DNA from: UMGS1649 sp045659265
Lineage (GTDB): Bacteria > Bacillota > Clostridia > TANB77 > CAG-465
Reading direction: 5' to 3'
DNA length: 15,821 bases
NCBI GenBank assembly: GCA_045659265.1
Contig: JAZOWO010000121.1
Coordinates: 1-15,821, forward strand
In this document: positions 12,377 through 15,821 of the stretch, piece by piece
How the letters are laid out: each line of letters begins with the position of its first letter
Position numbering within the stretch: the stretch's first letter is position 1
Program-made: the position numbers and the translations under genes
The notes under the pieces: generated by a model
The model's input: only the letters and a program-made list of their open reading frames with translations
What the model was told of the DNA's origin: nothing
The model's database searches: none

Positions 12377-13858
12377 TTATAATATTATACAAATTAATCC
12401 GCTACAACCTTCGTTAATTAATCTTTCTAAAGTTTCTTGTAATTTCATTCTAGCTTCATCGGGCATTTTGTATAATTTGTTGTGAAGACCTTCGTTAACT
12501 AATTCGTGTAGAGATTTGCCAAATATGTTAGATTTCCATATAGATTTAGGATCATTTTCAAATTCAGCTAAAAGATATTTAACTAAATCTTCAGATTGTT
12601 TTTCGCTTCCTACTATAGGTGAAACTTCAGTTTCTATATCTGCTTTTATCATATGAATAGATGGTGCAGAGGCTTTTAATTTAACACCATATTTAGTTCC
12701 TTGTTTAACTATTTCAGGTTCTTCTAGAGTTAATTCATCTATATCTGGAGTTACTATACCATACCCTTTAATATTAACTTCTTCTAAAGCATCTTTAATT
12801 TTAGAATAATCTTTCTTTACCTTAGAATAGTCGTTTACAAGAGAGAAGATATCACATTCAGAAGATATTTCATTCCCTGTCTTTTCGCTCAATACTTTGA
12901 AGAACCATTCATCCTTAATATCCATTTTTATACTAACACAGCCATCGGACATATTCGCCTCATCTACAGATATGTTCTTAAATATATCCGAATCTTTAAT
13001 GAAGTTTTCTGTGGTTTTTGTTATCTCTCTAATAGATGTTTCTTTTAAGAAATTATCTTTTACTAGAGCTATTATTTTTTCTTTTAATGGATATGTATTT
13101 TCTATCATATTAAACCAGTTAGGAAGTTTGAAACTTATTTCGCTAACAGGAAATTCTTCTAATACTCTAGAAAACATTTCCTTAATATCTTTTTCGGTTA
13201 AATCTAATGCATTGCTAGATATAACTGGGACATCATATTTTTCTTCAAGCTCTTGTCTTAATGTTTCTGTTTGATTAGAAGTTGGTTCTTTAGAATTTAG
13301 CATAACAATAAACGGCTTGCAGCATTCTTTAAGTTCACGAATAACACGTTCTTCGGCTGCAATATAGTTTTCTCTTGGAATATCTGTAATGCTGCCGTCG
13401 GTAGTTACAACAAGGCCAATGGTAGAATGATCACATATTACTTTATGCGTTCCAGTTTCAGCAGCTTTAGCAAAAGGGAGTTCATCTTCTGACCAAGGAG
13501 TTCTTACCATTCTTGGCATATTACCTTCAAGATGCCCCATAGCATCGTTTACTAAATATCCTACGCAGTCTACTAGCCTTGCTTTCATTTTAACATTACC
13601 ATTTAGAGTAATGTCTACAGATTCGTTTGGAACAAATTTAGGCTCTGTAGTCATAATGGTTTTACCGGCAGCACTTTGTGGAAGTTCATCTATTGCACGC
13701 TCTTGTTTGTGTGGATTACCTATACTTGGTATAACAAGCCTTTCCATAAAGTTTTTAATAAATGTAGATTTACCGGTTCTTACGGGGCCAACAACCCCAA
13801 TATATATATCCCCGCCTGTTCTAGCAGATATATCCTTGTAAATATCTATGCTTTTCAT
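12377..13858 (-). CDS. spoIVA: Stage IV sporulation protein A (SpoIVA), spore coat basement ATPase
   Basis: SpoIVA is a cytoskeletal-like ATPase that polymerises on the outer forespore membrane and forms the base on which the coat is built. The 493-aa length is almost the same as Bacillus SpoIVA. The N-terminal TRAFAC-like ATPase domain has Walker A GPVRTGKST (24-32, K30), the sensor threonines T70/T71 in TIMTTEPKF, and the Walker B Asp D97 in VDCVGY. A helical middle domain follows. The C-terminus is the hydrophobic ending GLICIIL, which attaches the protein to the forespore surface with SpoVM in Bacillus. All key residues are kept. GGAGGTAAATT precedes the ATG. A sigma-E-like promoter lies upstream, as expected for mother-cell expression. 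No spoVM was found here, though so short a gene could be missed. Confidence 0.97.
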   Translation of the reverse strand: MKSIDIYKDISARTGGDIYIGVVGPVRTGKSTFIKNFMERLVIPSIGNPHKQERAIDELPQSAAGKTIMTTEPKFVPNESVDITLNGNVKMKARLVDCVGYLVNDAMGHLEGNMPRMVRTPWSEDELPFAKAAETGTHKVICDHSTIGLVVTTDGSITDIPRENYIAAEERVIRELKECCKPFIVMLNSKEPTSNQTETLRQELEEKYDVPVISSNALDLTEKDIKEMFSRVLEEFPVSEISFKLPNWFNMIENTYPLKEKIIALVKDNFLKETSIREITKTTENFIKDSDIFKNISVDEANMSDGCVSIKMDIKDEWFFKVLSEKTGNEISSECDIFSLVNDYSKVKKDYSKIKDALEEVNIKGYGIVTPDIDELTLEEPEIVKQGTKYGVKLKASAPSIHMIKADIETEVSPIVGSEKQSEDLVKYLLAEFENDPKSIWKSNIFGKSLHELVNEGLHNKLYKMPDEARMKLQETLERLINEGCSGLICIIL

Positions 13859-13884
13859 AATTTACCTCCATAATTCTTAATACA

Positions 13885-13913
13885 AATATACGAGCTAGAC
13901 TAAAAAATATTAC
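13885..13913 (-). promoter_or_regulatory. Sigma-E-like promoter of spoIVA
   Basis: The complement of 13906-13913 reads GTAATATT, close to the sigma-E -35 form kmATATT. The complement of 13885-13892 reads CGTATATT, six of eight to CATACAhT. The spacer is 13 bases. Position relative to the ribosome site fits. Confidence 0.6.
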
Positions 13914-13922
13914 AAAATCTAT

Positions 13923-13950
13923 GTGAAAAAATCTAAACTGGATTTTTCAC
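13923..13950. repeat. Inverted repeat in the divergent spoIVA/recJ intergenic region
   Basis: GTGAAAAAATC (13923-13933) and GATTTTTCAC (13941-13950) form a 10-bp inverted repeat with one extra A and a seven-base centre, followed on the + strand by TATACTTTTTT. It may be an operator or a weak attenuator before recJ. The recJ promoter itself is not clear to me. Confidence 0.5.
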
Positions 13951-14015
13951 TATACTTTTTTAATAAAATGTAGTAGAATATATTCATGAAAAATTATTCT
14001 TAAGGTGGAGGTAAT

Positions 14016-15704
14016 ATGAATAAGATATGGAAGATAAAAGAAATAGATAATACAAAAGTAAAAGAATATGTAGAAAAGTTTAAGATTTCTGAAGTAGCAG
14101 CTAAGATGTTACTTGCGAAAGACTTAACTGAAGACAAAATTGATGAATATTTAAATCCAAGTATAGAAAAACTACATGACCCATACCTTCTAAACGATAT
14201 GGATATTCTTGTAGATAGAATAATACTTGCTAAGGATAGAAAAGAAAAAGTAGCCATATATGGAGATTATGATGTTGATGGAATAACAAGCATAACTTTA
14301 ATATATACATTCCTAAGAGATTTAGGATTAGATATGGTATATTATTTACCAGATAGAATAGAAGAAGGTTATGGATTAAATACAGAAGCTCTAAAGAAAC
14401 TAAAAGATGACGGAGTTTCTTTAGTAATAACAGTAGACTGTGGTATTTCTGCTGTGAATGAAGTGGAATATGCTAAAAGTATTGGGCTTGATGTGTGTAT
14501 AACTGACCACCATGAGTGTTCAGATACACTACCTAAAGCAATAAGTATAGTAAATCCAAAAAGACCAGATTCAACGTATCCATTTAATTCTTTAGCTGGA
14601 GTAGGGGTAACATTTAAAGTGCTTTCTGCAATAGTTAAAAGATTAGGTTTAGATGAAAATGAATATCTAAAATATTTAGATATAGCTGCAGTTGGAACAA
14701 TAGCAGATATAGTTCCACTTGTAGGAGAAAATAGAATAATAACAGCTAATGGTTTAGAGTTATTAGCTAAAACTAAAAATGAAGGCTTAAAAGCATTGAT
14801 GAAGGTTGCTAGAATAGAAAAGGTAGATTCAGACAATGTATCTTTTGGAATAGCGCCAAGAATAAATGCAAGTGGAAGAATGGCAGATGCTACAGTTGCG
14901 GTTAAAATGCTTTTAGCAGAAAATGAAATGGAAGCATATAAATATGCTAAAGTTTTAGACGCGCAAAATACAAAAAGACAAGAAGTAGAAAAAGGAATAT
15001 ATAATGAAGCAATAGCTCAAATTGAAAGAGATGGATTAGATAAAAAGAAAACAATGGTTATTGCTGGGGAGAATTGGCATCAAGGAGTAATTGGAATAGT
15101 TGCTTCTAAGCTTACAGAAAAATACTTAAAACCAGTTATTCTTTTAGCACATGATGGCGAAACAGCAAAGGGAAGTGGAAGAATACCAGCAGGTATTTCA
15201 CTTTACGATGCATTATCTGAATGTTCAGAACTATTAACTACATTTGGCGGACATGAATTAGCAGCAGGGCTTACACTAGAAGCTAAAAATATTGAAGCGT
15301 TTAGAGAAAAATTCGAACAAGTAATAACTTCTATGAAAGAAGAAGATTTCGTAAGAGTTATAGACATAGATACGGAAATAACTAAAAAAGATATAACATT
15401 AAACATTTTAGATGATATAAATCTTTTAGCTCCGTTTGGGCAAAAGAATAAGAAACCAGTATTTATGTATAAGAACTTAAAAGTAACAAGTGTGTCTACG
15501 TTAAAAGAAGATAAACACTTAAAGTTTAGGTTAAGTGACGGAGATTTCTATGTGGATGCTGTGTTCTTTGGTGCAGGGAATAGAAGAGATGAAGTAACAC
15601 TTGGGGATAAGATAGATGTTGCTGTAAATATTTCATTAAACGAATTCCAAGGAAGAAAATCTATACAATTCTTAATGTCAGATTTCAAGAAAAGTATGAT
15701 GTAG
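14016..15704 (+). CDS. recJ: Single-stranded-DNA-specific exonuclease RecJ
   Basis: RecJ degrades single-stranded DNA 5' to 3' in recombination and repair, in the cytosol. The 562-aa protein carries the DHH phosphoesterase motifs: YGDYDVDGIT (82-91, metal ligands D84, D86, D88), VDCGI (D141), TDHHE (D164, H165, H166) and GTIADIVPL. The DHHA1 domain contains GSGRIPAGISLYDAL and FGGHELAAGL, followed by an OB-fold end with APFGQKNKKPVF. Length is close to E. coli RecJ and shorter than Bacillus RecJ, which has an added C-terminal domain. All catalytic residues are kept. AAGGTGGAGG precedes the ATG. It is divergent from spoIVA, and a further gene starts 7 bases after its stop, so the two probably form an operon. 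Confidence 0.97.
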   Translation: MNKIWKIKEIDNTKVKEYVEKFKISEVAAKMLLAKDLTEDKIDEYLNPSIEKLHDPYLLNDMDILVDRIILAKDRKEKVAIYGDYDVDGITSITLIYTFLRDLGLDMVYYLPDRIEEGYGLNTEALKKLKDDGVSLVITVDCGISAVNEVEYAKSIGLDVCITDHHECSDTLPKAISIVNPKRPDSTYPFNSLAGVGVTFKVLSAIVKRLGLDENEYLKYLDIAAVGTIADIVPLVGENRIITANGLELLAKTKNEGLKALMKVARIEKVDSDNVSFGIAPRINASGRMADATVAVKMLLAENEMEAYKYAKVLDAQNTKRQEVEKGIYNEAIAQIERDGLDKKKTMVIAGENWHQGVIGIVASKLTEKYLKPVILLAHDGETAKGSGRIPAGISLYDALSECSELLTTFGGHELAAGLTLEAKNIEAFREKFEQVITSMKEEDFVRVIDIDTEITKKDITLNILDDINLLAPFGQKNKKPVFMYKNLKVTSVSTLKEDKHLKFRLSDGDFYVDAVFFGAGNRRDEVTLGDKIDVAVNISLNEFQGRKSIQFLMSDFKKSMM

Positions 15705-15711
15705 GTAGAAT

Positions 15712-15821
15712 ATGTTGGTAAGAGAAACAGAAAACATTGAAGTATATCTTTATCAAATAGAAATAGAAAACACAAGACATATAACAAATACATATGTATT
15801 AAAAGATAAAGCTACAAATAA
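15712..15821 (+). CDS. Start of an unidentified gene after recJ (cut by window edge)
   Basis: An open frame from an ATG 7 bases after the recJ stop runs 36 codons to the window end without a stop: MLVRETENIEVYLYQIEIE, then NTRHITNTYVLKDKATN. A modest AGGTAGAA site precedes it. The pattern TNTYVLKDKATN resembles the early strand of metallo-beta-lactamase-fold hydrolases, where it leads into an IDPG-type motif, but the deciding part lies beyond the window. The tight spacing suggests co-transcription with recJ. Confidence 0.55.
   Translation, partial: MLVRETENIEVYLYQIEIENTRHITNTYVLKDKATN

Noticed and set aside
13611..13873. Two overlapping + strand open frames opposite the start of spoIVA
   Set aside because: Both are antisense to the conserved ATPase domain and lack ribosome sites.
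14369..14836. A 155-codon open frame on the - strand within recJ
   Set aside because: It is the antisense shadow of the DHH domain of recJ, with no start signals.

Overview
The window is AT-rich (about 30% GC in most genes) and comes from a low-GC, endospore-forming Firmicute, most likely a member of the Clostridia. The grounds are the sporulation genes spoIIP and spoIVA, RNase Y, a T-box leader in front of pheST, strong AGA/ATA/TTA codon use and AGGTG/GGAGG ribosome binding sites. I cannot place it more precisely. Most of the window is housekeeping and sporulation genes, with small accessory genes between them. I see no IS element, tRNA, rRNA, CRISPR array or integrase, and no complete new system.

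Layout. 1-2038 (minus): pheT (cut by the window edge) and pheS, behind a tRNA-Phe T-box leader and a sigma-A promoter. 2046-2888: two unrecognised small genes, an 82-aa membrane protein (+) and a 125-aa protein (-), facing each other over a shared terminator; both are clearly richer in GC than their surroundings. 2931-5180 (+): a ferritin-like di-iron protein, a DivIVA-like coiled-coil protein and spoIIP. 5222-6960 (+): rny with its own promoter, a 5'-UTR inverted repeat and a terminator. 6964-9711 (+): an unrecognised 201-aa gene, folC and a GNAT acetyltransferase, each with its own promoter. 9711-11239: a Y-family DNA polymerase (-) with a LexA-type box in its promoter, divergent from an 84-aa protein resembling the C-terminal part of DprA. 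11280-12346 (+): a KilA-N domain gene whose promoter contains a near-perfect palindrome. 12377-13913 (-): spoIVA with a sigma-E-like promoter. 13923-15821 (+): recJ and the first 36 codons of another gene.

How the genes relate. SpoIIP (engulfment peptidoglycan hydrolase) and SpoIVA (coat basement ATPase) act in the mother cell during sporulation. The Y-family polymerase, RecJ and perhaps the DprA-like protein belong to DNA damage or single-strand DNA metabolism. PheS/PheT form one enzyme controlled by uncharged tRNA-Phe.

Most worth a second look: a PheS with an unusual active site; a 13-bp inverted repeat enclosing the ribosome binding site and start codon of spoIIP; the LexA-type box between the polymerase and the DprA-like gene; the palindromic operator candidate of the KilA-N gene; and the GC-rich pair of orphan genes.
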